Shown here: piece after piece, positions 15,917 through 22,723 of the stretch | How the letters are laid out: every line of letters begins with the position of its first letter | Numbering within the stretch: the first letter of the stretch is position 1 | NCBI GenBank assembly: GCA_018882725.1 | Contig: VERK01000006.1 | Span: forward strand, 1-26,745 | DNA from: Actinomycetota bacterium | Lineage (GTDB): Bacteria; Actinomycetota; Acidimicrobiia; Acidimicrobiales; Ilumatobacteraceae | Direction of reading: 5' to 3' | DNA: 26,745 nt | Program-made: the position numbers and the translations under genes | Notes under the pieces: generated by a model | Seen by the model: only the letters and a program-made list of their open reading frames with translations | Database searches by the model: none | Told to the model about the DNA's origin: nothing

Positions 15917-15958
15917 GCCGCCCTCCGGAGCACCCACCACCGTCGCCAGAACGCTCTC

Positions 15959-15988
15959 TTGCCACCAGAGGTTTCTTCCGTCTACTGT
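15959..15988 (+). promoter_or_regulatory. sigma-70-like promoter of the injection-system operon
   Basis: TTGCCA (15959-15964) and TACTGT (15983-15988) are separated by 18 nt, a good housekeeping-type promoter. Transcription would begin near 15995, giving a leader of about 184 nt before the sheath start at 16179. The assignment is from sequence only. Confidence 0.5.
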
Positions 15989-16072
15989 CTCGCTCAGCAG
16001 GACATTCGTCATCGAAGAATTCGGTGCCGAGTCAGGCTGGCGGAAAGGCAAGAGCGGGGGACTCGGAACAGA

Positions 16073-16107
16073 CGATGGGAGCCAACTGTGGGCTCCATCG
16101 AACTTTT
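16073..16107 (+). terminator. terminator-like hairpin inside the injection-system leader
   Basis: CGATGG-G-AGCC (16073-16083) pairs with GGCTCCATCG (16091-16100) with one bulged G and a 7-nt loop, followed by a short T-run within AACTTTTGATTCTT. No plus-strand gene lies upstream to be terminated, so it would act on the leader itself as an attenuator. Confidence 0.4.
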
Positions 16108-16169
16108 GATTCTTCGTGCTGCGATCCAACGGGCGTGAGCCCTCAGCACAACAACGAACACATCGGGAA

Positions 16170-16176
16170 AGGAATG
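16170..16176 (+). promoter_or_regulatory. ribosome binding site that decides the sheath start
   Basis: GAAAGGA lies just ahead of GTG 16179. The in-frame upstream ATG at 16116 lies in the structured leader, has no ribosome site and would add 21 residues unlike any sheath N-terminus. Confidence 0.6.
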
Positions 16177-16178
16177 CA

Positions 16179-17735
16179 GTGCCGTCTTATTTGACACCAG
16201 GCGTGTACGTCGAAGAAGTCCCGTCAGGTCAGGCCACGCTGTCAGCGGGTCTCACTGCGGTTGCTGCCTTCGTCGGATTCACCGCCGACTATCCGAAGGA
16301 CGATCCGACCGACCCGCAGGGTCTGAAGCCTCGCCTCGTCACGAGTTGGACGCAGTACGAGTCGCTGTACGGCGGGTTCACACCGGGAGCCATGCTCCCC
16401 CACTCGGTCTACGGCTTCTTCAACAACGGTGGCGGCTTGGCCTACATCGTTCGCGTCGCTCACCGTGCCCCGTCCGATAAGCCTGGTCAGCTCGCGTTGC
16501 CCGCTGTCGATCGCGCACTTGGTCAGCCCCTCGAGATCCAGAGCGTTGGCCCGGCCGACGGCCTATCGGTCACCATCGAGCCCGGTTCGCCGGTGGACGA
16601 GAAGGAAGCTCCCAAGTTCAACCTCGTGGTGAACGAGGGTGGTAAGGAGATCGAGCGCTTCGATGACGTTTCGCTGGCCGATGTGGCCAAGACCGTGAGC
16701 GGCAAGTCGAAGAAGATCAAGGTCGAGTCGAAGGTCGATCTGAAGTCGCTCGCCGACCTCTCGCTCGCCAACATCAAGACCGGCCTCTACTCCATCACTC
16801 CCGCCCCGGCCGTTCCGGTCGAAGTGAAGTCGAAGCATTTCGCGGGCAGCGAGACCGAGCGCACCGGCATCAACGGTCTCGTCATCGCTGACGAAGTCAC
16901 CATGGTCATGGTGCCCGACTTGATCACAGCCGCGACCAAGGCCGACGGCTCGCTCGACCTCGGCATGTGGAAGGCCGTTCAAACGGCACTCATCACTCAC
17001 TGCGAAGGCCAGGCCAACCGTATGGCCATCCTCGACGCGCCTCCGGGCATGTCGCCGCAGCAGGTGAAGGAGTGGCGCTCGAACGTCGCCATGTACGACT
17101 CGGCTTTCGCCGCGTTCTACTACCCGTGGATTCGCGTCGACAATCCGGCCAGCACCGGCCCGGCCGACACGACCATCCTCGTTCCGCCCTCGGGTCACGT
17201 GGCCGGAATCTGGAGCCGTGTCGACGACACCCGTGGCGTCTGGAAGGCCCCGGCCAACGAGGTCGTCCGTGGTGTTCTCTCCACTGAAATCGACATCACC
17301 AAGGGCGAGCAGGCTCTGCTCAATCCGATCGGCATCAACTGCATCCGTCCGTTCGGCACGCGCGGTATCCGCGTGTGGGGTGCTCGCACCCTCTCGTCGA
17401 ACACCGACTGGACGTACATCAACGTTCGTCGTCTGTTCAACATGATCGAGACCGCGATCATGGAGGGAACGCAGTTCGCCGTGTTCGAGCCCAACGACCA
17501 GAAGCTCTGGGAAGGCCTGAAGCGCACCATCTCCGCGTTCCTTCGCGGTTTGTGGCGTGACGGCGCTCTCTTCGGCGCAACAGCCGAGCAGGCGTTCTTC
17601 GTCAAGTGCGACTCCGAGACCAACCCGCCCGATTCGATCGATCAGGGCAAAGTCGTCGTCGAAGTGGGTATCGCTCCGGTGAAGCCCGCCGAATTCGTCA
17701 TCTTCCGAATCAGCCAGCTGCGTCAGGCAGCCTGA
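16179..17735 (+). CDS. contractile injection system / phage tail sheath protein
   Basis: This 518-residue sheath subunit (phage tail sheath family, Afp2-4/Pvc2-4-like) forms the contractile outer sleeve that drives the inner tube through a target envelope. The N-terminus PSYLTPGVYVEEVPSGQATL is the classic sheath start, which links neighbouring subunits by strand exchange. The C-terminal domain is well conserved: NPIGINCIRPFGTRGIRVWG, TYINVRRLFNMIETAI, TQFAVFEPNDQKLWEGLKRT, then FLRGLWRDGALFGATAEQAF and a final VEVGIAPVKPAEFVIFRISQ. The middle (about residues 120-230) is a more variable surface domain. GTG 16179 is preceded by GAAAGGA; an in-frame ATG at 16116 is in the leader and is rejected. 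Only one sheath gene is present in the window, while Afp and PVC loci carry several. Tube 1 follows after 20 bp. Confidence 0.95.
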   Translation: MPSYLTPGVYVEEVPSGQATLSAGLTAVAAFVGFTADYPKDDPTDPQGLKPRLVTSWTQYESLYGGFTPGAMLPHSVYGFFNNGGGLAYIVRVAHRAPSDKPGQLALPAVDRALGQPLEIQSVGPADGLSVTIEPGSPVDEKEAPKFNLVVNEGGKEIERFDDVSLADVAKTVSGKSKKIKVESKVDLKSLADLSLANIKTGLYSITPAPAVPVEVKSKHFAGSETERTGINGLVIADEVTMVMVPDLITAATKADGSLDLGMWKAVQTALITHCEGQANRMAILDAPPGMSPQQVKEWRSNVAMYDSAFAAFYYPWIRVDNPASTGPADTTILVPPSGHVAGIWSRVDDTRGVWKAPANEVVRGVLSTEIDITKGEQALLNPIGINCIRPFGTRGIRVWGARTLSSNTDWTYINVRRLFNMIETAIMEGTQFAVFEPNDQKLWEGLKRTISAFLRGLWRDGALFGATAEQAFFVKCDSETNPPDSIDQGKVVVEVGIAPVKPAEFVIFRISQLRQAA

Positions 17736-17755
17736 CCCCGAAAGGACCATGAACC

Positions 17756-18190
17756 ATGGCAAACGATCATGATCTCGAATTTCTCGGATCTCAGTTCGCC
17801 CTCGAACTCGAGGGTGTCGAGCTGGCCCGCTTCACTGGCTGCAGCGGTCTGAGCTACACGACTGAGGTCGTCGAGTACCAGGACACCGTCGGCGGAAAGA
17901 TCGTGATCCGGAAGCGTCCGGGTCGCACCAAGTACGACGACATCGTGTTGAAGCGCGGCCTCTCGGCCGACAGTGCGATCATCGACTGGCACCAGAAGGT
18001 GCTCGAAGGGACCGTCGAGCGCACCAACGGCTCGATCGTCATCTACGACGCCGCTGGCGAAGAAGTCGGGCGCTGGAACTTCGAGAACGGCTGGCCTTCC
18101 AAGTGGAGCGCCTCCGATCTCGACGCCGGCACCGACGACGTGATGATCGAAGAACTGACCATCAGCCACGAAGGACTCTTCAAGGCCTGA
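17756..18190 (+). CDS. tail tube protein 1 (T4 gp19-like)
   Basis: This 144-residue inner tube protein of the T4 gp19-like conserved phage tail family (Afp1/Pvc1-like) would form hexameric rings inside the sheath. Conserved segments: FALELEGVELARFTGCSGLS, EVVEYQDTVGGKIVIRKRPG and TKYDDIVLKRGLS, IYDAAGEEVGRWNFENGWPS and a final VMIEELTISHEGLF. Length is normal for a single tube domain, with no extension. ATG 17756 is preceded by AAAGGA 9 nt upstream; a nearer ATG at 17750 is out of frame and soon stops. The TGA stop shares one base with the ATG of the next gene (TGATG), so translation is likely coupled. It would be the bulk tube subunit, with the second tube protein downstream acting as an adaptor or cap ring. 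Confidence 0.94.
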   Translation: MANDHDLEFLGSQFALELEGVELARFTGCSGLSYTTEVVEYQDTVGGKIVIRKRPGRTKYDDIVLKRGLSADSAIIDWHQKVLEGTVERTNGSIVIYDAAGEEVGRWNFENGWPSKWSASDLDAGTDDVMIEELTISHEGLFKA

Positions 18191-18732
18191 TGGCTCTCAA
18201 GACGGAATTCGCCTTCACTCTGCCCCGCGGTTTCCTCGCGGCGGACGGGACCGTCCACCGTCGCGGCGTCATGCGCCTCGCGACGGCTCGCGACGAGATC
18301 GAACCGCTACGTGACCCGCGGGTGCAGGGTGCGGACGATCCGTACTTGACCATCATCGTTCTGTCGCGTGTGGTGATCGAACTGGGAACCCTCTCAGCGG
18401 TCACCCCACGCGAGATCGAGAATCTTTTCGCCGCCGATCTCGCGTTCCTGCAGGATCTCTACGGCGTCATCAACTTCGGCGGCCCCGGCGACGTGCGAGC
18501 GTTCCTCGCCGAAGCCAACGCCGCCCTCGAATCCTCCAGCGGCTCGCGTTCTCTCGACATCGATGACGAGGACGACGAAGATGACGACGAGGATGACGAT
18601 GACGACGAGGATGACGACGAGTACGAGGATGACGACGATCAAGACGACGACGAGGATGACGACGAGGTCGAAATCGCTGTCGGACGTCGTCGCGGAAGTT
18701 CGGTGATCGAAGAAGTCAATCGGGACTCCTGA
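18190..18732 (+). CDS. Mu gp41-like tail assembly chaperone with polyacidic C-terminus
   Basis: This 180-residue protein has an N-terminal domain of about 120 residues resembling the phage tail assembly chaperone family typified by Mu gp41 (Phage_TAC_7): FTLPRGFLAADGTVHRRGVM, DPYLTIIVLSRVVIELGTLS, then LFAADLAFLQDLYGVINFG. Such proteins hold tail components soluble during assembly. Residues 123-161 are almost all Asp and Glu, a polyacidic run, followed by a short C-terminus GRRRGSSVIEEVNRDS. The start ATG 18190 shares a base with the tube 1 stop and the stop shares a base with the ATG of the next small gene, so the set is tightly coupled. Family membership is by my recognition of the pattern, not a search. 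Confidence 0.75.
   Translation: MALKTEFAFTLPRGFLAADGTVHRRGVMRLATARDEIEPLRDPRVQGADDPYLTIIVLSRVVIELGTLSAVTPREIENLFAADLAFLQDLYGVINFGGPGDVRAFLAEANAALESSSGSRSLDIDDEDDEDDDEDDDDDEDDDEYEDDDDQDDDEDDDEVEIAVGRRRGSSVIEEVNRDS
18556..18672 (+). repeat. low-complexity Asp/Glu-coding tract
   Basis: Repeating GAC/GAT/GAG/GAA triplets encode residues 123-161 of the tail assembly protein. Such tracts can expand or contract by slippage, so length may vary between strains. Confidence 0.85.
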
Positions 18733-18908
18733 TGGAGCTCTACCCAGAGGATGCTCTGTGGGACGAGGTCGTGTACCTCGCGTACCACATTCACTGGGAT
18801 CTCGACCGACTGCTCGACTTGCAGCACGCTGACCGAGTGAATCTCGTCGAACGAGTGGCCTCACTCAATCGTCGTGCGCTCGATGAAGCCAAGAAGTTGC
18901 TCGCCTAG
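18732..18908 (+). CDS. DUF6760-like small injection-system protein
   Basis: This 58-residue gene starts at ATG 18732, sharing one base with the preceding stop (TGATG), and ends at TAG 18906-18908. The protein begins MELYPEDALWDEVVYLAYHI and continues with HWDLDRLLDLQHADRVNLVE, then RVASLNRRALDEAKKLLA. The pattern of an early aromatic-rich helix (YLAYHIHW), a Leu-rich segment and an ending rich in basic residues matches my memory of DUF6760 proteins, short proteins found between the tube genes of eCIS loci. Its role is unknown; by position it may correspond to the small Afp6-type gene or to the second half of a tail chaperone pair. It reads in the -1 frame relative to the preceding gene, but no slippery sequence is visible. 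Tube 2 follows after 21 bp. Confidence 0.75.
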   Translation: MELYPEDALWDEVVYLAYHIHWDLDRLLDLQHADRVNLVERVASLNRRALDEAKKLLA

Positions 18909-18929
18909 ACCACGGTCAGGAAATGAGCG

Positions 18930-19628
18930 ATGGCGAAATTCGATTCTTTCTACGCTGCGAACCCCACCTCGGCGACTTTCGTCGTCGAGGTTGATGGTCG
19001 GCCACTCGGTCAGTTCCGCGAGGCATCTGGTCTCTCCGTGACGGTCGAGGTCGAAGAGGTCGTCGAGGGTGGCCAGAATTTCCACACGCACAAACTCCCC
19101 GGGCGTTTCACGTTCACCAATGTGACCCTGCGCCGCGGACTCACCGAAGACAACGGCTTGATCGCCTGGATCGACGAAGTCACCGCTGGTGGATTCGAGA
19201 AGAAGGGCAAGAAGCTCAAGCGCAACACCGTGGCCATCATTCTCATGAGCGCCGATGGCAAGCGTCTGCGCACATGGACGCTGCAAGAAGCCTTCCCTGT
19301 CTCGTGGAAGGGCCCCGACTTCTCACTCGCCAGCGATGACTTTCTGGTCGAAGAGGTGGAGATCGCGCACCACGGTTTCACGGTCGCCAACGGCAAGGCA
19401 CCGGCTGGCAAGAAACCGTCCAAGAAGGGCAAGAAGCCCAAGAGACCTCAGACGACCAAGAACAAGTCGACCAAGCCCAAGAAGCCGGCCAAGAAGAAGG
19501 CCCCGGCCAAGAAAGCCCCCGCGAAGAAGGCGCCGGCCAAGAAGCCGGCTGCCAAGAAGCAGCCCGGCTACATGAAGTCGACTGCCTCGTCTCGGGCGAA
19601 GCAGAAGCCACCGGCGAAGAAGCGCTGA
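18930..19628 (+). CDS. tail tube protein 2 with lysine-rich H1-like C-terminal tail
   Basis: This 232-residue protein has an N-terminal T4 gp19-like tube domain (about residues 1-150): FVVEVDGRPLGQFREASGLS, GGQNFHTHKLPGRFTFTNVT, TLRRGLTEDNGLIAWIDEV, RLRTWTLQEAFPVSWKG and EVEIAHHGFTVANG. It is a paralogue of tube 1 and probably the Afp5-type ring next to the spike. Residues from about 153 to the end are a disordered tail with about 30 lysines in 80 residues and no acidic residue. It contains repeated PAKK/APAKK units like the tails of bacterial histone-H1-like proteins. I know of no such extension as a usual feature of tube proteins. It starts at ATG 18930 with AGGAA 8 nt upstream. The Ser/Arg-rich gene follows after 3 bp. 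Confidence 0.88.
   Translation: MAKFDSFYAANPTSATFVVEVDGRPLGQFREASGLSVTVEVEEVVEGGQNFHTHKLPGRFTFTNVTLRRGLTEDNGLIAWIDEVTAGGFEKKGKKLKRNTVAIILMSADGKRLRTWTLQEAFPVSWKGPDFSLASDDFLVEEVEIAHHGFTVANGKAPAGKKPSKKGKKPKRPQTTKNKSTKPKKPAKKKAPAKKAPAKKAPAKKPAAKKQPGYMKSTASSRAKQKPPAKKR
19389..19625 (+). repeat. low-complexity Lys/Ala/Pro-coding tract
   Basis: AAG-rich triplets with repeated GCC-CCG-GCC-AAG-AAG-like units encode the basic tail of tube 2 (five near-identical PAKK-type units at the core). Slippage-prone, so length variation is likely. Confidence 0.8.
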
Positions 19629-19631
19629 CCC

Positions 19632-22600
19632 ATGAGCGACGACACCACCTCTTCCTCACTTCCGCTGCGCCGCATCACTCGATCGGCCCGGATCGTTTCG
19701 TCGTCGCACCTGACGACACGGCCGCGCATCGGTCGGCTCGCATCGAGTACACAGATGCTCGCCAACAGTCTTGGTCGTCCGTCCACGGTTCGCCGCTCGA
19801 TCAGCGAAGCCGCACCGGTGAAGTATCCGTCGTGGTTGTTGCCGTCGATGGCCGGACGATCCGACGGCCTCGATCAATGGCGTGATCGCGACCTCATTGC
19901 CATCCGTCGGGCCCGCAGCAAGAACCGAGTAGTCCGACAAGTCCCGCCTCGGGGTCTCCCGATGGCATCACACGCTCGCGGTCGCGGCCGTCTGGGCGAA
20001 CAAGTCGCACCGTCGTCGATCGCGCGCCGCCTCCAACCGGTACGACGCACGCCCGCCCCGAACGATGCACATGCGAACTCGAGCCAGGTGTCAGCAGTGC
20101 GGCCGGCGACACCACGGCCACCGCGGGCGCGACGATTGGCTCTGCCCCCGGGTAAGTCCGGCGATCGCGAGGGACCAGCCGGTCCACGCGGTTCACTGAC
20201 ATTCGGTCGTCACGCGTCGTTGCCGTTGGTAGCGACGGCTCGTCGTGCTGTGTCCGAAAGCGCCGAACCTCGCTCGTTCTCGGCCCCGATGCCCCGCATC
20301 ACAGACCCAGGTAGCCGTCGAAGCGCATCGTCACAACCCCGCAACGAGAGTCAGATGACGCGTCGTCGCAACGACCCGACCCAGAGCGACACGTCGACGT
20401 CTCGCTCGACGAGCAACCGCGAGGCATCGCCGTTGCGTCGCGAACGACCCGAGTGGACGACCTTCTCCAACGGATCAACTCCTGAAACGTCGTCCTCGAT
20501 CAACGGTCGCGACCGCAACCAGGCGACCAGTGATCGAACGACGAGTTCCCTTGGTAAGACAACGACGATCTCCGCGGCGACGACGTCGTCCGCGGGGGCG
20601 ACCACGTCGCCGGCAGTTACGACACCACAGGTTGCGACACCCGATCCGTCGACTCGCACGGCGGTCACCGCGCGTCGCTCACGATCGAACGATCGTCGCT
20701 CGGGACAGGTCCGTCGAAGTAGTGCCCGTCCCGTTCGGTCCTTCACCCCGGGCTGGCGGCGAATCGCTGGCATTCCCGAAACGACGTTGCCGACTCACGA
20801 CGAATCCCTGCGCCGATCATCGGCACGCGAGTCGACCCTCGCCGAACGAGTCGCTCAACTCGCCGACCCGTCGAGTACCCCCCGCACTGCTCCGGGCGCA
20901 CTGGTGAGGCGATCCCCCGTCGCCGGGTCGATGTTCTCATTGGCTGCCGCCATGGTGTCGGCGCAGACCGCCAGCTCGCGCACGGGGACGACTCTCAGCG
21001 CACCGACGTCATCCCCGTCTCGGGGCCGCCGAACGAATGCGGGGGTGCGTCGATCGACAGTCGGCACATCACGGACACCCGCCCCGTCATCGTCATCACC
21101 ATCGCCATCATCATCACCATCATCATCGCCCGGGTCATCAACCCGGTTGCCGCAGGTGTCGAGTACACCGTCCCCGCGAACGACAGCAACTCCGCTGTGG
21201 CGCCGAGCGCAACAGAACATGGACGTCGAATCAGCCACGACGGCGCGCCGCAGCCTGAGCCCCTCTCCTCGAACTTCAGTTGCTTCGTTCGGATCGCGTC
21301 CCGGCGACGTGGCCCGACGCCGTGAAATAGCGACGACATCGACGGCTCGGCGACCCGAATTACGTCGCCGAACGACCGCGCTCGGGGCTCGTCGCTCCCC
21401 CAGTATCGATCGTCTCCTCGATTCGGCATCGCCCGTCCGACGCTCGGCTCTGGTTGTCGCGCCGGGTGGAAGCGCATCGTCGCCGTTCGTCGGCTCGTTG
21501 GCTCGGGCGGTGGCAAGGCGTCAACAGTCGCCTAACGCTTCGGCGAACGCACCGGCAAGTACTCGTCCTTCGTCGCGTTCACGTTCGGCATCCTCAGTGG
21601 GGTCGTTCGCGGCCTCGTCATCCACCTCCCCACGTACTGGTCCGGGAGCCGATGCTGCACAGAACTTCGCCGAGCGTCTCGCACGGCGCACGGGAGAAGC
21701 CGTGCCTGCAGCCGCGAGTGGACTGGCCGCACGAAGTGAACGGCAGGGCGCGTCGTTCGGGGACACTTCCGACGGTTCGGCTGACTCCTCGATCAGCGAT
21801 CTCGTGTCGCGTTCGATCGCCGCTCGCGAAGCATCCGCCTCACCGGCCCTTCTGCGCTCCATTTCCGACGGCGCATCGACACATTCTTCAGTAACCACCG
21901 ACGAACTGCCTGCGCGCGACAGCCGTTCACGAGGCAACGGCGACAACACAGGCACAACGGGTTTCCCCGTGGCGTCACCTTCCCGCCCGCAGCCGCGAGC
22001 GGACTCTTCGACTCGAATCGCCTACCGGGCCGCCACCGCTCCACGTCCGGCCGCCATCCGTCGATCGGTGATCGACGATCTCCCGGTCGCTCCCATCGTG
22101 TTACCTCCCAACCGCGACTCAGTGGGCAGCTCGACGATCAACGGAACATCGCCGATCGATTCGGCCTCGGGACGGACCTCGTCCTCAGCGAGCCGATCAG
22201 CATCGGGTCAATCGTCATCGAGGGACTCGAATCGCACCAATCGAACGGCATCTCGATCGGTGAGCGTGCGTCGCTCGTCCAACACGAATGGGTCGGGGTC
22301 CATTCGGCGGTCATCGAGCTCTGGCGGTTCCGACGACGCGATCTCAGCCGACGCCCTGGCACGAATGATCGAACACGGCTTCGAACCCGACCTGACCCGT
22401 ACTGTCACTCGCCGCGTCGCTGGAACGACTTCATCTCCCGTGCGTCGTTCACCGAGCGGATCCACCCGCTCGGCGTCGACGTCCGGCTCCGCGTCGAGTT
22501 CCTCCGTCATCCGTCGCTCCAATTCGGGCCTCGCTTCGATCGCGCCCGGTCCGATTGCAATCGTCGGAACCGTTTCTGGCGGAAGCGACTCGACCGAATC

Positions 22601-22721
22601 ATCCTCGGGCGGTGTGACCACGAGTCAACTTCTCGACCTCATCGACTGGATCAACCGCGTTGTCGATGAACGTCTACGTCTCGAATTGGAACGGCGCGGC
22701 ATGACCGGAGGTAGGTGGTAA
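19632..22721 (+). CDS. large disordered Ser/Arg/Thr-rich protein with RRS repeats, unknown function
   Basis: This 1029-residue frame sits between tube 2 and the LysM gene in the injection-system operon. I do not recognise a family. It is dominated by Ser, Arg, Thr, Ala and Pro and looks disordered. It carries 16 copies of RRS (mostly VRRS, IRRS or ARRS), for example at 53-56, 360-363, 425-428, 602-605, 809-812, 879-882 and 960-963. Short ordered-looking islands exist: about 62-98 (YPSWLLPSMAG, LDQWRDRDLIAIRRA), 426-445, 903-928 (DALARMIEHGFEPDLTRTV) and the C-terminus 997-1022 (QLLDLIDWINRVVDERLRLE, then LERRG). It starts 3 bp after tube 2, and LysM begins 2 bp after it, so it is part of the particle operon. 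It could be a cargo, tether, length ruler or assembly scaffold; all are guesses. Confidence 0.8.
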   Translation: MSDDTTSSSLPLRRITRSARIVSSSHLTTRPRIGRLASSTQMLANSLGRPSTVRRSISEAAPVKYPSWLLPSMAGRSDGLDQWRDRDLIAIRRARSKNRVVRQVPPRGLPMASHARGRGRLGEQVAPSSIARRLQPVRRTPAPNDAHANSSQVSAVRPATPRPPRARRLALPPGKSGDREGPAGPRGSLTFGRHASLPLVATARRAVSESAEPRSFSAPMPRITDPGSRRSASSQPRNESQMTRRRNDPTQSDTSTSRSTSNREASPLRRERPEWTTFSNGSTPETSSSINGRDRNQATSDRTTSSLGKTTTISAATTSSAGATTSPAVTTPQVATPDPSTRTAVTARRSRSNDRRSGQVRRSSARPVRSFTPGWRRIAGIPETTLPTHDESLRRSSARESTLAERVAQLADPSSTPRTAPGALVRRSPVAGSMFSLAAAMVSAQTASSRTGTTLSAPTSSPSRGRRTNAGVRRSTVGTSRTPAPSSSSPSPSSSPSSSPGSSTRLPQVSSTPSPRTTATPLWRRAQQNMDVESATTARRSLSPSPRTSVASFGSRPGDVARRREIATTSTARRPELRRRTTALGARRSPSIDRLLDSASPVRRSALVVAPGGSASSPFVGSLARAVARRQQSPNASANAPASTRPSSRSRSASSVGSFAASSSTSPRTGPGADAAQNFAERLARRTGEAVPAAASGLAARSERQGASFGDTSDGSADSSISDLVSRSIAAREASASPALLRSISDGASTHSSVTTDELPARDSRSRGNGDNTGTTGFPVASPSRPQPRADSSTRIAYRAATAPRPAAIRRSVIDDLPVAPIVLPPNRDSVGSSTINGTSPIDSASGRTSSSASRSASGQSSSRDSNRTNRTASRSVSVRRSSNTNGSGSIRRSSSSGGSDDAISADALARMIEHGFEPDLTRTVTRRVAGTTSSPVRRSPSGSTRSASTSGSASSSSVIRRSNSGLASIAPGPIAIVGTVSGGSDSTESSSGGVTTSQLLDLIDWINRVVDERLRLELERRGMTGGRW
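21087..21140 (+). repeat. TCA/TCG trinucleotide tract encoding Ser/Pro
   Basis: A microsatellite-like run of TCA, TCG and CCA triplets encodes a Ser/Pro stretch at residues 486-503 of the large disordered protein. It may vary in length by replication slippage. Confidence 0.75.
22707..22712 (+). promoter_or_regulatory. strong ribosome binding site of the LysM gene
   Basis: GGAGGT lies within the end of the preceding gene, 11 nt before ATG 22724. GTG 22715 is in frame but too close (2 nt) to the site, so ATG 22724 is chosen. Confidence 0.6.
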
Positions 22722-22723
22722 CG

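Larger units (their letters stand above)
15995..16178 (+). promoter_or_regulatory. structured 5' leader of the sheath mRNA
   Basis: The 300 bp between phoH and the sheath gene hold no convincing gene. Three hairpins are visible. Hairpin A pairs CCGAGTC (16027-16033) with GACTCGG (16060-16066), its loop containing GGAAAGG and a possible inner GCT/AGC pairing. Hairpin B (16073-16100) has a 10-bp stem with one bulged G, then TTTT at 16104-16107. Hairpin C is GGGC-GTGA-GCCC (16131-16142) with a GNRA-type loop. GGGCTC of hairpin B (16090-16095) can also pair with GAGCCC (16137-16142) in hairpin C, so B and that alternative exclude each other. This suggests attenuation or a riboswitch, but I cannot match it to a known class. 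Confidence 0.4.

Noticed and set aside
15995..16178. known riboswitch class (c-di-GMP-I, ydaO c-di-AMP, SAM)
   Set aside because: The conserved core sequences of these classes are not found by eye, so only an unnamed structured leader is claimed.
15879..16178. attachment site or integrase scar at the left edge of the injection-system locus
   Set aside because: No tRNA fragment, direct repeat or recombinase is visible; the interval looks like an ordinary divergent promoter region.
15853..16194. 113-codon open frame across the phoH-sheath intergenic region
   Set aside because: No ribosome site or motif; it crosses the phoH start, two promoters and the hairpin-rich leader.
16563..17762. 399-codon minus-strand open frame opposite the sheath gene
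   Set aside because: It is antisense to a clear sheath protein, has no recognisable domain or ribosome site, and its composition (His, Arg, Asp rich) is what reversed high-GC coding DNA gives.
18660..18735. programmed -1 ribosomal frameshift fusing the tail chaperone and the 58-residue protein
   Set aside because: The -1 frame is open here, but no X XXY YYZ slippery heptamer is present in the window of overlap; coupled re-initiation at TGATG is simpler.
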